From JBGSUE01 sp041753515 (lineage in GTDB: Bacteria; Patescibacteriota; Microgenomatia; UBA10105; UBA927): DNA of 31,630 nt. The DNA lies in the NCBI GenBank assembly GCA_041753515.1, contig JBGSUE010000010.1:1-31630 (forward strand). Direction: 5' to 3'. The position numbers were made by a program, and so were the translations under genes. A model generated the notes under the pieces. It made no database searches. It saw nothing but the letters and a program-made list of their open reading frames with translations, and had not been told where the DNA came from. Position 1 is the stretch's first letter; each line of letters begins with the position of its first letter. Positions 22,692 through 31,630 of the stretch are shown here, piece after piece.

Positions 22692-23609
22692 TCAGATCAT
22701 TATTTTCCGGATTTCAATCTCTGAAGGATTTTTTCCTGATGAAACATACAGGGCTGCTGCGGCATTGGCAAAACGGGCGCTTTCGGAAACGGAAAACCCC
22801 TTGAGAATACAGTATACAAAAGCTGCATTGAAGGTATCTCCTGCTCCCACCATATGGATCGGCTTGACCGGAAATCCAACAAACTCATCCCCGTCAGCCA
22901 TGCAACCGTCTGCCCCATTTTTCACGACCACATGACCTACTCCGCGTGTTTTAGCCCACTGTACAGCATCTTTCAGATTTTTCACTCCCGAAACATCCAT
23001 AAGCTCACCGCTGTTGGGCAAGTAATAATCAACATATCTTAATGATTCAACAAGCACATTTTTCATCTCAAGAGACATATCTACCGGCATGCGACCATGG
23101 TCAAAAAAAATGGGGATATTCATCTTTTTTATCAGTCGAAGCATCTCGGGGTAGTCTTTATATAAAGATACCTGCTTCACAAAACCGGCAATATAACAGG
23201 TAGTAATTCCCGACCGTATGGAAATATCCACAAACTGCAGATGCTGGTTTGCATTTCCCGATACCACCTGTACGCTTTCACCGGAATGGCTGAATACTAA
23301 GCCGCTGTCAATTGATGTCTGAACGGTACTGTCAACGGCAAGCATATCTGTGCCGATTCCTTCATCATGCAATTTTCCGAGAAGTATTTTGCCTATCTCA
23401 TCATTGCCGATTTTTCCTACAAGCGATACCTGTTGGCCCAAATGAGTCATTTGCCTGGCAAAATTAACAGGAGATCCGGCAGGACGGATTTCATACCTGT
23501 CGGACCTGTACTCTTTTCCTGATGCAAGAACATCCGCTCCTGCCGTTTCAAGATTGTGATATATCGTTTCCAGATATATATTTCCGATTGCGGCAATTGT
23601 CTGTTTCAT
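22692..23609 (-). CDS. PfkB-family carbohydrate kinase (ribokinase-like)
   Basis: A 305-aa kinase that phosphorylates a sugar or sugar-like substrate with ATP. It has the N-terminal glycine segment AGSPVNFARQMTHLG, LVGKIGNDEIGK, and the signature VGAGDTFNAAF with the catalytic Asp in GAGD (255-258), followed by FANAAAALYVSS. It is the last gene of the second minus-strand operon. Its start overlaps the 622-aa membrane protein's stop by four bases. A kinase at the end of a membrane-glycan operon suggests preparation of a sugar phosphate for nucleotide activation (as in heptose pathways) or salvage of a released sugar, but the substrate cannot be read from the sequence. Confidence 0.9.
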   Translation of the reverse strand: MKQTIAAIGNIYLETIYHNLETAGADVLASGKEYRSDRYEIRPAGSPVNFARQMTHLGQQVSLVGKIGNDEIGKILLGKLHDEGIGTDMLAVDSTVQTSIDSGLVFSHSGESVQVVSGNANQHLQFVDISIRSGITTCYIAGFVKQVSLYKDYPEMLRLIKKMNIPIFFDHGRMPVDMSLEMKNVLVESLRYVDYYLPNSGELMDVSGVKNLKDAVQWAKTRGVGHVVVKNGADGCMADGDEFVGFPVKPIHMVGAGDTFNAAFVYCILKGFSVSESARFANAAAALYVSSGKNPSEIEIRKIMI

Positions 23610-25474
23610 ACTAATTTCTTCCTTATGAAAAAATACAATCCGATGCTCAGCATAATATAGATCGCGGAAAGTTTTAACCCTGATTGGAAGAATGACTGCG
23701 GGGCATAATAGAATTCGGACGGCTGGCTGCTCTTGGGCAGGGTAAACACCATCTGACCCAGCACATTTTTTTCGGGGCTTACTTTTTCATCCCCCTGCCA
23801 CAACTCCCACCGCGGATCAAACGCCTGATTGAAGACAATCCGATCCCCTGCCTTCAAATGCCCTGTATCGGCAAATATCTGATACGGATGTTGGACAGTA
23901 TAGTCTAATTCTTTTTTATCACTATGGATGAGAGGTCTATTTCCACTCACACGAAAGACAGCAAGATCTTTATACTCAGGCAGACGAACGAGCCACGGAA
24001 TATCATCAAGGTCCTCTAAAACGGCAGATCGTACGTTTACGTCAAATTTCCTGTCTGTGACAAATATTTTCCCCTGGATATCTAATGGTACAATGACATA
24101 CCCGACTCCTAACTCACGGATTTCAGTATCCCTATACCTTTCCGACAACCATACAATACTTTGATCCAAATCATATAACCCGGACAAATCAGATAATGGC
24201 ACTGCAGGATGCGCGAGTGTTTTTGGCGTAAAAACATCCGTATTCCCCACCCACAGTGTCCGGTAAAACCGTGAATCGGCAGAAATCATTTCCGATAATT
24301 GCCTGTATTCCTGCGGTACTTCCCGGATATGTAACGGTCCAAGAGGCTGAAATACTGCACTGCGCATCAGAAAAAACCAGACAATTAAGAATACCAAAAT
24401 CTTTTTTTTCACCATTGCCGCAATCAATATGCTGTACGATAAGGCACCAAGCACATAAAATTTCGTGGGGTCACGGAACAAGGAAAACCCCGGAATATTT
24501 TCAAACATCCATTGATACACAAATCCGAACGGCTCATTGACGCCTTTTGACAGAAAACCTCCCAGAAGTGCAATCAATGCAAGATGCCTGATATGTATGA
24601 TCCTGTTTTTACGGAGTGCCGCAAATGCAACAAATGGTATCACGAGAAATTCCGGTTTCATAAAATACGTTTTCCCGAAGATATTCTCCGGCCAATTGGG
24701 ATGCAGGAGGGAAAAAGAATGCACAAAATCGGCAAAAGAATAAAACGCGGGCGCCAGCGCACCCGTCAGTGAACTCCCTGCCTCCGCAACCGGACGCACT
24801 CCCCCAAATACCACCGGATACCAGAGATACGAATGATACAAGAGAGCCAAACTCCAGGGTATGACGTATCCATACAGCATGTATTTCCGTTGCCAGAATA
24901 TACACAACAAAAAAAATATTACCGATATCCGAATATCAAAAAGGATAAGAAGTCCAAGAATCCAGGAATACATGATGGCTTTTATGGGAGTATCTGAATC
25001 AAAAAACAAGGAAAATGCCAGAGGAACAGCGGCATATGCAAGCGCTATCCCAAACTGGCCTCCGTGGATAATCATCAGGATATAAGTATTTGTCATGTAC
25101 ACCAGATAACTGATCCAAAAACTGACAGAAAATCTCTTCGAAAGTTTTTGAATTCCAATAGATGAAAGAACGAAAATAGGTATGACAAAAAAGAACTTCT
25201 GAACGATAACGGCAGGAATGCCCAACGAAAGAAAGACCGACGGGATCCACTGAGAATAGATGTCAAAATTTACTGATTGAAGCGCATTGGAGCCCATCCC
25301 GCCTCCTGCCATCGGGCTCCACACGGACCATGCGCTTACCTGATTTTCGGGATTGGTAATATACGGGAAAAAATAATCCCCTCCGGAAAATAATGAAAAC
25401 CCTAAAATAGTCCGGTAGCACAGGATGAGAAAGATGAAAATTATGACCGGTGTGAAAATTTTTTGTAATCCCAT
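23606..25474 (-). CDS. Large polytopic membrane protein, GT-C/YfhO-like
   Basis: A 622-aa protein with about eleven helices in the first 400 residues, an extracytoplasmic beta-rich domain (about 400-590) and a last helix (about 598-617). GGDYFFPYITNP after the first helix and IPGFSLFRDPTKFYVL late in the membrane part resemble GT-C-type and YfhO-like proteins, which carry an acidic residue in the first outer loop and a catalytic site on the outer face. I cannot name the family more tightly. It overlaps the 115-aa membrane gene by 34 bases and the PfkB gene by four, so the three are probably made together. Likely role: sugar transfer or glycan handling outside the membrane. Confidence 0.72.
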   Translation of the reverse strand: MGLQKIFTPVIIFIFLILCYRTILGFSLFSGGDYFFPYITNPENQVSAWSVWSPMAGGGMGSNALQSVNFDIYSQWIPSVFLSLGIPAVIVQKFFFVIPIFVLSSIGIQKLSKRFSVSFWISYLVYMTNTYILMIIHGGQFGIALAYAAVPLAFSLFFDSDTPIKAIMYSWILGLLILFDIRISVIFFLLCIFWQRKYMLYGYVIPWSLALLYHSYLWYPVVFGGVRPVAEAGSSLTGALAPAFYSFADFVHSFSLLHPNWPENIFGKTYFMKPEFLVIPFVAFAALRKNRIIHIRHLALIALLGGFLSKGVNEPFGFVYQWMFENIPGFSLFRDPTKFYVLGALSYSILIAAMVKKKILVFLIVWFFLMRSAVFQPLGPLHIREVPQEYRQLSEMISADSRFYRTLWVGNTDVFTPKTLAHPAVPLSDLSGLYDLDQSIVWLSERYRDTEIRELGVGYVIVPLDIQGKIFVTDRKFDVNVRSAVLEDLDDIPWLVRLPEYKDLAVFRVSGNRPLIHSDKKELDYTVQHPYQIFADTGHLKAGDRIVFNQAFDPRWELWQGDEKVSPEKNVLGQMVFTLPKSSQPSEFYYAPQSFFQSGLKLSAIYIMLSIGLYFFIRKKLV

Positions 25475-25788
25475 AACCGACGGATCATAGTATATACCAA
25501 GATATAATACACGGTTTCAAACAGTACTGCTGCGGCGTCATACCGGATAAGGCTGACGCCCGGCAATATGATAATCATCACGGGCAATATATACACCCTT
25601 AATGATTCGGAAATTACACCTGCATACATCAATAAGACCCATTCAACAGCAAAAACAATGCTCAATGGGATATACACGTTTACGTACGGTATAAATCTGA
25701 CAAGTGAAAAAATACCTGTGATTACCAGGATAAGCAACAATCGTGAAACCTGGTCGTTCCACATCGACAACAGTACATGCATGGTCAC
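25441..25788 (-). CDS. Small four-helix membrane protein, unknown function
   Basis: A 115-aa product with hydrophobic segments at about 14-30, 33-57, 65-80 and 86-101 and a basic C-terminus (RRLWDYKKFSHRS). It begins with GTG at 25788, which overlaps the stop of the 1127-aa gene (GTGA); AGGGG lies seven bases upstream. It overlaps the 622-aa gene by 34 bases. I do not recognise a family. It lies between two large GT-C-like proteins and is coupled to both, so it may be a subunit or chaperone of that complex. Confidence 0.72.
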   Translation of the reverse strand: MTMHVLLSMWNDQVSRLLLILVITGIFSLVRFIPYVNVYIPLSIVFAVEWVLLMYAGVISESLRVYILPVMIIILPGVSLIRYDAAAVLFETVYYILVYTMIRRLWDYKKFSHRS

Positions 25789-28700
25789 TTCATTCCCCTT
25801 TCACTTCGCCTCATTACACAGTACATTATATATATACCTGACCCTACCCAACACAAAACTGAAAATACCAAAGCAATACGGTACACACTCTGAGGATAAA
25901 AATCGATGACAACCGAATAATCCCCGTCCCGCTCTATTTTCCAGGCATTGGAAAACGCATTCACCATAAAATGTTCTGATTCGCCGATCTCATATTTCCG
26001 GTCGGGCAGCCGGGAAAAATATCGATGTGTTGCCGGAATATCATCGGACCCGTTTGATTGATCTATGACGTATGCTTTCCAGTCAGGACTGAATGATTCG
26101 GATAATACAAGATAAAACGGGTCCATTACCCGTTTCACGGTAACTATATACCGCGTCGGCAGAATTCTTTGAAATGTAATTTCAGGAACAGACCTATGAC
26201 GCGGATTTTTTTTCAGAACTATCCATTGCATATCATTTTTCTGGTACACAGTCAACGCATCAAGCTGGTAAGTAGAAATGTCCCCGACCGACGCGGGAAT
26301 GCTGAAACACAGCGTTACACTATCCATGGTTACGTCCGGGACTATCGAGTAAGAATACGATTTCCACCCGGCACCCGACAGGACACTTCGTATCATTGGA
26401 ATATGCCGGACTAAACCATCCGCGCCGGAAAATGAACCCGAAAATTCTGCAGGAGGTCCATCCGCCCGGAGCCGGAAACTGACGGCATATGAGCGCTGAT
26501 CATTCACAGGCATAGGATTCGTACAATATGTACGCGGCATTTGCCCTGAAAAAACCAAAAACCCGTTTTCAGCAGGGGCAAAATCTGAAGTATTTACCGA
26601 CCGGGAAAAACCGGCAAATATATTTTGTTCCTGCCCCAGTTCTGCATCAATATATGATTCCCCCTTTTCAAATGTATGCGAAGTAAGATATGTAAATCCT
26701 GCCTGCCCGACAGGATCAACGGCAACCCGCTGTGTGCCGATCGTAATGGAAATAGGTATAGCTGATCCCGTTGCAGCCAGGATGTCATACAGCCCCGGTT
26801 CATCAAGAGTCACGACATGTCCGCGCCTGATCTTTGAATCAATTAACGGCATCAATGTATCCAGAGTTGTCCGGATATCAAGATAGTCTGCGCTTGTTTG
26901 CCTGCCAGGATTTTCAAGGATCAATGTGTTTACTGTATTGTAAGCAGACCGCAGTATTACTTCCGATTCAAGAAGACGATAATTTATCCGTGTCGTACTA
27001 TTATCAACAGTTTTCACATACCCGTCAATTGCCCGGGTAAGAGCCACCAAGTCTTCTTTTTGCTTTTGAGAAACTGTACTCACGTGCGGGGATATATCCT
27101 CCTGCAGTTTCAGTTCGGCTATCCTTTTAGCAAGCAGTCGGACTGCAAAACTGTATGATTCGTCCGGATCCCCAGCAAGAGATTTCTTCATCCTGTTTTC
27201 CCTGTACTGCACCAACGGGTAAAAAACTGATTCCGGCAAGAACCGTACACCGGGATTGAGTACTGACTCGGGAATATCTGCCCTCACATCCGCTTTTATA
27301 CGTGTAATTTCCGATGACACTGCATCCCAATCATCTATTACCGGACCATTATGTGGCGATAGATTAAAAAATGCCGGTTTTTGCGTCATATCCGGTATGG
27401 CAACATACCGGGCAAGTACTGTCTGGTGTCCGGAATATCCGAAAACTCCGTCCGGCGTATACATCATCGGCAGTGAATTTTCCACTTCATAGACATCAGT
27501 ATGGGAAAATAAGCTGCCCGAAAGGGAAATATCATGTTGCATGTTCAGATTTTGATCCACTCTTGGTTTATAATCTTTTACTCCGGGAATAAACTCTTCA
27601 TATGATTCGAAATGGTCATAACGGGGATAATAAATGCGTGAGACTGCTGCCAATGAAAACAGTTTTCCGAGATTGTTTATTGGATTATATGAATACAGTT
27701 CAGATGTAATCACATGTGCCAACGGTTGATCGGGATATTGCAGAAATACGGATGAAGGAAAATATGCGGTAGACCAGGGAATATGGCGGTCAGTCTCCCC
27801 CGGCCACGACAGAAACGCAGGCGGCAGAAATGCAATCCGAGTTGTGCTATCACGGGATGCAATGTCTTCGTACACCCGTCTGTCTTCACTGTTGATTTTT
27901 GTTACCTTCAGAGACAGCGGTTGAGAACTTTCAGTAATGACGGGTTCTGCTATATCCCGGAACCACCACGGATATGTTAATACAACCACACCGCATACTG
28001 TCATGAACCGCAAAATAATCTTTCCTCTTCCCACATATCTTTCGGTTAAAAAAAGTACGGATACTGCTGTAATGGCCGATCCGGCGTACCATATCGATGA
28101 TAATCTGAGCGGATTTGAAAGCGGAGCAAATACCTGTGAAACCGTATGCAAAAGACCTTCATAAAAAGATAATCCGATGATATTTGTAGATCCAGCTGCA
28201 ATGCCCAGCCCCACTATTGAGAAAGCGGCAAATTTAGTCAGATTATTATCACTCGATCGAGTGAATGTTATGAACGGTACAAAAACAAGAACCGAAAATG
28301 CCACGGAGACAACCGCGAATGCAAGCCTGATGTTCTCAACCGGATATACATATTCTGTATGAAGTCCCGGATCGATGGTGCCGGTGATAATCGACAGCAT
28401 ATTTTGGCTGACGGAACGGAAATACCCCTGCCGCCGCACGACTTCATCCATAATCGTTTCATCAGTGCGCACCCTGATGGTACCGGTCGATACGATGCTG
28501 TAGCCGATCGGCATCATCCAATAAGCATTCAGCACCAATATTAAACAAGCCAATGGCAGGACGGTTCTGAAATAAGAGATAAAATTTTTTGCAGGGTATA
28601 AAAATGAAAAAAAGGCCATTAAGAAAAGGCTGACAAGTGTAAAAAGTATATGGACCGATGCCAATGAAAAAAGGACGGACAGGAGTAACGTATGCATGAA

Positions 28701-29168
28701 AAATGACCGAATATACCGGCCCTGAAGAAGACGGATGAACAATTCAAGAATCAGGGGCAGGAGTGCATATCCCACGAGAATCGTCATATGCCCGGCGATG
28801 ATTCTGGAATAGGCAAACGGTGAACAGGCATATAGAATTCCTCCCGTAATCTGCCAGAAAACCGGAGCCCTGAAAAAATACTTCAGCGCATGCATCATCG
28901 ATAGTACACTGATCAATACAAGAACAAGAGGAACGGCATGAGAGAGTATTTCCCCTCCCAAGGGGGATACGGCACCTAAAATTGTCCAGTACGGCAATTC
29001 GGCTTTGTACAGAGAATACATACCGCCTTTGAGGTTCGGATACCATACATATAGAAAGGTTTTGAGATGCAGGATAAACTGCTCGGGATAGAGGGGAAAA
29101 TTCCAGTCCCACGTATGGCCGATAATGCCCGCATTCGAAAATAAACTTTTTATCAATGATACTATCAT
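25785..29168 (-). CDS. Very large membrane protein with extracytoplasmic C-terminal half (GT-C-like)
   Basis: A 1127-aa protein. About the first 400 residues hold ten or more helices, with IGHTWDWNFPLYPEQF near the start and GGILYACSPFAYSRIIAGHMTILVGYALLPLILELF, typical of large uncharacterised GT-C-like proteins of CPR bacteria and archaea. The region at about 650-790 is helical and charged, possibly coiled coil. It is followed by a beta-rich stretch with a carbohydrate-binding-like look (FSGQMPRTYC, YAVSFRLRADG), a conserved-looking LSESFSPDWKAYV and NAFSNAWKIERDGDYSVVIDFYPQ, and a final helix (about 1096-1117). The start at 29168 overlaps the methyltransferase stop by four bases; the usual first helix before the DW loop is very short here. 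Likely an outer-face sugar transferase; the donor would be a polyprenyl-linked sugar. Confidence 0.75.
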   Translation of the reverse strand: MIVSLIKSLFSNAGIIGHTWDWNFPLYPEQFILHLKTFLYVWYPNLKGGMYSLYKAELPYWTILGAVSPLGGEILSHAVPLVLVLISVLSMMHALKYFFRAPVFWQITGGILYACSPFAYSRIIAGHMTILVGYALLPLILELFIRLLQGRYIRSFFMHTLLLSVLFSLASVHILFTLVSLFLMAFFSFLYPAKNFISYFRTVLPLACLILVLNAYWMMPIGYSIVSTGTIRVRTDETIMDEVVRRQGYFRSVSQNMLSIITGTIDPGLHTEYVYPVENIRLAFAVVSVAFSVLVFVPFITFTRSSDNNLTKFAAFSIVGLGIAAGSTNIIGLSFYEGLLHTVSQVFAPLSNPLRLSSIWYAGSAITAVSVLFLTERYVGRGKIILRFMTVCGVVVLTYPWWFRDIAEPVITESSQPLSLKVTKINSEDRRVYEDIASRDSTTRIAFLPPAFLSWPGETDRHIPWSTAYFPSSVFLQYPDQPLAHVITSELYSYNPINNLGKLFSLAAVSRIYYPRYDHFESYEEFIPGVKDYKPRVDQNLNMQHDISLSGSLFSHTDVYEVENSLPMMYTPDGVFGYSGHQTVLARYVAIPDMTQKPAFFNLSPHNGPVIDDWDAVSSEITRIKADVRADIPESVLNPGVRFLPESVFYPLVQYRENRMKKSLAGDPDESYSFAVRLLAKRIAELKLQEDISPHVSTVSQKQKEDLVALTRAIDGYVKTVDNSTTRINYRLLESEVILRSAYNTVNTLILENPGRQTSADYLDIRTTLDTLMPLIDSKIRRGHVVTLDEPGLYDILAATGSAIPISITIGTQRVAVDPVGQAGFTYLTSHTFEKGESYIDAELGQEQNIFAGFSRSVNTSDFAPAENGFLVFSGQMPRTYCTNPMPVNDQRSYAVSFRLRADGPPAEFSGSFSGADGLVRHIPMIRSVLSGAGWKSYSYSIVPDVTMDSVTLCFSIPASVGDISTYQLDALTVYQKNDMQWIVLKKNPRHRSVPEITFQRILPTRYIVTVKRVMDPFYLVLSESFSPDWKAYVIDQSNGSDDIPATHRYFSRLPDRKYEIGESEHFMVNAFSNAWKIERDGDYSVVIDFYPQSVYRIALVFSVLCWVGSGIYIMYCVMRRSERGMK

Positions 29169-29839
29169 GGAGCGGCCTTCTTTCGCGCTTTCACGATCAG
29201 CGATTTTCCCAGAGTTGGAAGCATTTTGGCAAGAAGGATTGAACGGATAGATCCGGAGGCATTAAAATTCACAACGTCGGATCCGAAATATTCAATTGTA
29301 AGTCCGTGATCCGTAAGCAAGGGTAATACCGTATCTTTTACAAAGTATCTGATGTGTCCTGCCGTATGCTCCCTGGCGTGAACTTCGATAAGCGGATTTT
29401 TCCCGGCCATAAGAAGCAGTCTTCTGCCGAGGGTAGCGATATTTGGTGTTGTTACGATAAGAAAACCCCCGGGCTTGATACGTTTGACGATGCGTTCCAG
29501 GAGCGCATCGGTATCAAACACATGTTCGATAATTTCCGCAAGAATTATTCCATCGAATTTCTTCTTGGCAAAAGGAATCTCTTCTTTTTCGATATCACAG
29601 ACTTTTGCATTTATTCCGGCCTGTTTTGCCCGCTTTACCGCTCCGGAAGAAATATCCAGTCCCCACACCCTGTTTCCGTTTTCCATTAGTCTTTTTCCGA
29701 TAGCACCCGTACCGCAGCCAATATCAAGAATGTCATTTCCTGAACCGGAAAGTCTGACAATCTGATCAATCCGCACAATATCACCGGATCCCACGACCCA
29801 GTGTGCATATTTTTGTTCGTTAAACGTTGTCTTATTCAT
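29165..29839 (-). CDS. Class I SAM-dependent methyltransferase
   Basis: A 224-aa Rossmann methyltransferase. Motif I is ILDIGCGTGAIG (37-48), the acidic end of strand 2 is VWGLDISSGAV, motif II includes DGIILAEIIEHV, and motif III is RIKPGGFLIVTTPN. It resembles UbiG-like enzymes that methylate small molecules or glycans. GGGAG lies four bases upstream of the start, which overlaps the previous methyltransferase's stop by four bases. Two methyltransferases in tandem before membrane glycan genes suggest methylation of sugar hydroxyls, perhaps to cap chains; this is inference. Confidence 0.9.
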   Translation of the reverse strand: MNKTTFNEQKYAHWVVGSGDIVRIDQIVRLSGSGNDILDIGCGTGAIGKRLMENGNRVWGLDISSGAVKRAKQAGINAKVCDIEKEEIPFAKKKFDGIILAEIIEHVFDTDALLERIVKRIKPGGFLIVTTPNIATLGRRLLLMAGKNPLIEVHAREHTAGHIRYFVKDTVLPLLTDHGLTIEYFGSDVVNFNASGSIRSILLAKMLPTLGKSLIVKARKKAAP

Positions 29840-30717
29840 TTTTCTCCCACAGCAACTACAGCACTGCTGTTTCCCAAAAGGATAAACGGAATGTCAATTA
29901 CCGAAAAAAACCGAAGGGCTGGCAGAAATATATGGGTATAGAAAAAATATATCAGTGTAATTTTATGCCGGGATGATACTCTCAGATAATATTTCAGGAA
30001 TTTCGGATATATTTTCATATCATACAAAGCATGTAAAGGCGGATATAAGACAAACGTCTTCACGTTTCTGAAACCAGCCGTTTTAAACATTTCCGATAAC
30101 TCTTCTCTCGTATAATACAGCTCATGGTCATGTCCCATCCGGGACAGCTCCCGATCCCTCACAGATGCAAACATTGTGCCATACAGAGAACGCAGTATAA
30201 ATTTTTTGTTTACTGTATAAACATACAGCATTCCATTGGGCTTCAGAAGCGTATATGCATGACTGATGGCTTTTTGTGCTTCAGCATAACTGCGGAAATG
30301 TTCCAAAACCGTTATCATACTTACCAGGGTATATCCGCTGGATTTCCCGATATCAAAGAAATTTTTCCGGGAAAAAGTAACCAGACCTTTTCTTACGAAT
30401 GCCGAAAAAATCTTCCGCCCGGCATCCAGACCGGACCGAGCAAAATCAATGCCGTCTATCCGTTTTACCTTTGAAAGAAACGGCAAAAACGACGCTCCTT
30501 TTCCGCATCCTACGTCCAACACAATATGGTTTTTCCGGTGTACAAACAGCGATTCCAGCGTCTTCGATTCAGTTGTGTGGGAAAGCGGTCTCGGGTATTT
30601 GAATGTTCTGTCAAGATTTTTTTTCATGAAAACATCAAGATATAAATCCTGCAGATCGCCCTGCGTCAGGACATATTTTTTATCAAATAATACCTCCTGA
30701 TTTTGAACTCTTTTCAT
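29836..30717 (-). CDS. Class I SAM-dependent methyltransferase with C-terminal hydrophobic region
   Basis: A 293-aa protein from the ATG at 30717, which forms an ATGA overlap with the upstream GT4 stop; a 42-residue upstream extension is rejected. Motif I is VLDVGCGKGASF (67-78), the strand 2 motif RIDGIDFARSG, motif II SMITVLEHF and motif III LLKPNGMLYVYT. A stretch near the end (HKITLIYFFYTHIFLPALRFF and IPFILLGNSSAVVAV) is hydrophobic and may touch the membrane, fitting a lipid-linked glycan substrate. It is coupled to the next methyltransferase. Substrate unknown. Confidence 0.88.
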   Translation of the reverse strand: MKRVQNQEVLFDKKYVLTQGDLQDLYLDVFMKKNLDRTFKYPRPLSHTTESKTLESLFVHRKNHIVLDVGCGKGASFLPFLSKVKRIDGIDFARSGLDAGRKIFSAFVRKGLVTFSRKNFFDIGKSSGYTLVSMITVLEHFRSYAEAQKAISHAYTLLKPNGMLYVYTVNKKFILRSLYGTMFASVRDRELSRMGHDHELYYTREELSEMFKTAGFRNVKTFVLYPPLHALYDMKIYPKFLKYYLRVSSRHKITLIYFFYTHIFLPALRFFSVIDIPFILLGNSSAVVAVGEK

Positions 30718-31630
30718 ATTGATATATTCCTGTATGCATTGATAATCGGCAGTACATTTGTATTTGTAAAAAATTTCCGGGCATGATGTACCGCCGCCCG
30801 GGCATATTTTTTCTGTACAGTACTTTGCCTCAACAAACCGCATAGGACAGGCAGGATTTCTTTGTCTGATTGCCCTGTCAGCATTCCGGTTTTTTCATGT
30901 GTCATCATCTCGGGCATACAACCGGACTTTGTAGCTACAACAGGCAATCCTGATGACATCGCTTCCATGACGACCCGTGCCATCCCTTCGGGATACTGTG
31001 ACGGCACAAGAAGGTAATCCGCCCCGCGATAATATTCGGGCAATTTCCTGTTACCCAAAGCACCCAAATATTTCAGGTTGGGATAACGGCGTGCAGATTG
31101 GGCGACATACTGCTCATCCGGTCCTGTACCCACAACAACGAATTGTGCCTGTGTTCCGGTCATACGCCCGGCAAGCTCACTGACTATCCGTGTCCCCTTC
31201 ATCACAAGGAGCCTTCCGACGAATAAAAACACCGTTTTTCCTGTCCAGCCCAATTTTTTCCTTATTTCCTGTCTGTTTCCCGGCTTAAATATGTCCTGAT
31301 TCACCCAATACATGTATCGGTCTACTTTTTGAGCCGGCACTCCTGCTGATATCAGCTCAATCTTTGATAATTCCGACAGGGTAAGGATCCGGTCAAAACC
31401 GCGAAGAATGGCTGTAAAAACACGTGCTAGTATGGGATTTTGCGGCAGGGAGTAGATAGCGTGGGTGCTCATGATGATGCGTTTATGAAACACGATATTC
31501 ACACACCGCGTGATCAGTGCCGCCGTGATTCCCTGCGCATGAATAACAGATATATCAGGATTCCGCAACAATAGCCGCACTGTCTGGAAAAATAATCCGG
31601 GAAACAAATACAGGAGGGTAAGAACCGGAT
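30714..31630 (-). CDS. Glycosyltransferase, GT4 family (5' end outside window)
   Basis: The frame stays open to the right edge, so the N-terminal strand and glycine loop are missing and the TTG at 31607 is not the true start. Visible parts are the acceptor-domain HAQGITAALITRCV and ILTLSELSKIELI, FLFVGRLLVMKGTRIVSEL at the donor domain, VVGTGPDEQYV, and the EX7E motif in YPEGMARVVMEAMSSGLPV. Its stop overlaps the methyltransferase start by four bases. It probably belongs to the same operon as the genes down to the PfkB kinase. Donor unknown. Confidence 0.92.
   Translation of the reverse strand, partial: PVLTLLYLFPGLFFQTVRLLLRNPDISVIHAQGITAALITRCVNIVFHKRIIMSTHAIYSLPQNPILARVFTAILRGFDRILTLSELSKIELISAGVPAQKVDRYMYWVNQDIFKPGNRQEIRKKLGWTGKTVFLFVGRLLVMKGTRIVSELAGRMTGTQAQFVVVGTGPDEQYVAQSARRYPNLKYLGALGNRKLPEYYRGADYLLVPSQYPEGMARVVMEAMSSGLPVVATKSGCMPEMMTHEKTGMLTGQSDKEILPVLCGLLRQSTVQKKYARAAVHHARKFFTNTNVLPIINAYRNISI

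Noticed and set aside
30718..30843. 42-residue N-terminal extension of the methyltransferase.
   Set aside because: It overlaps the GT4 gene out of frame, is cysteine-rich and unlike the family; the ATG at 30717 overlaps the GT4 stop by four bases.

Overview
The window looks like a bacterial chromosome segment dominated by a cell-surface glycan locus. The best guess for the host is a Candidate Phyla Radiation (Patescibacteria, perhaps Microgenomates-like) bacterium. This is an inference from gene content: a DUF4012 protein, a very short RecO, a single-chain GlyRS, extremely compact minus-strand operons, and many glycosyltransferases and large GT-C-like membrane proteins. UGA is used repeatedly as a genuine stop (ATGA/GTGA overlaps), so the code is standard and UGA-recoding lineages such as Gracilibacteria are unlikely. 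No rRNA, tRNA, CRISPR array, transposase or phage gene was found.

Layout. (1) 1-4.1 kb, minus strand: the start of a membrane-anchored protein (cut by the window edge), glycyl-tRNA synthetase, a short recO and a DUF4012 membrane protein. (2) 4.1-5.17 kb: an island with one 124-aa orphan gene, two nested hairpins, a consensus sigma70-type promoter and a terminator-like hairpin. (3) 5.17-20.73 kb, minus strand: a long glycan operon read from 20.7 kb down. In order it encodes a UDP-xylose-synthase-like enzyme, a small membrane protein, GalE, a half-size GT4, GT4, acetyltransferase, GT2, a Wzy-like/GT-C fusion, a GT-C, GT4, GT2, GT4, GT4, GDP-mannose pyrophosphorylase and the initiating phosphoglycosyl transferase. 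(4) 20.78-22.62 kb, plus strand: a secreted LamG-dockerin protein and an NAD-dependent epimerase, divergent from the big operon. (5) 22.69-31.63 kb, minus strand: a second operon encoding GT4 (cut by the window edge), two methyltransferases, a 1127-aa membrane protein, a small four-helix membrane protein, a 622-aa membrane protein and a PfkB kinase.

How the parts fit. The phosphoglycosyl transferase would load the first sugar phosphate on undecaprenyl phosphate. The GT4 and GT2 enzymes would extend it with sugars from GDP-mannose (ManC), UDP-galactose (GalE) and UDP-xylose (UXS), and the acetyltransferase would decorate it. The Wzy-like half of the 985-aa protein would polymerise or ligate chains outside. 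The GT-C proteins would add sugars from polyprenyl-phosphate donors on the outer face. No flippase or ABC exporter, polyprenyl-phosphate-sugar synthase, phosphomannomutase or UDP-glucose dehydrogenase is visible here.

Most worth following up: the LamG-dockerin protein; the Wzy/GT-C fusion; the GT4 that stops exactly at its interdomain linker; a consensus promoter followed within about 35 nt by a terminator-like hairpin with a possible competing fold; promoter -10 boxes placed so that several operon-leading genes would be leaderless or nearly so; and a dispersed terminal-inverted-repeat element that overlaps a start codon.
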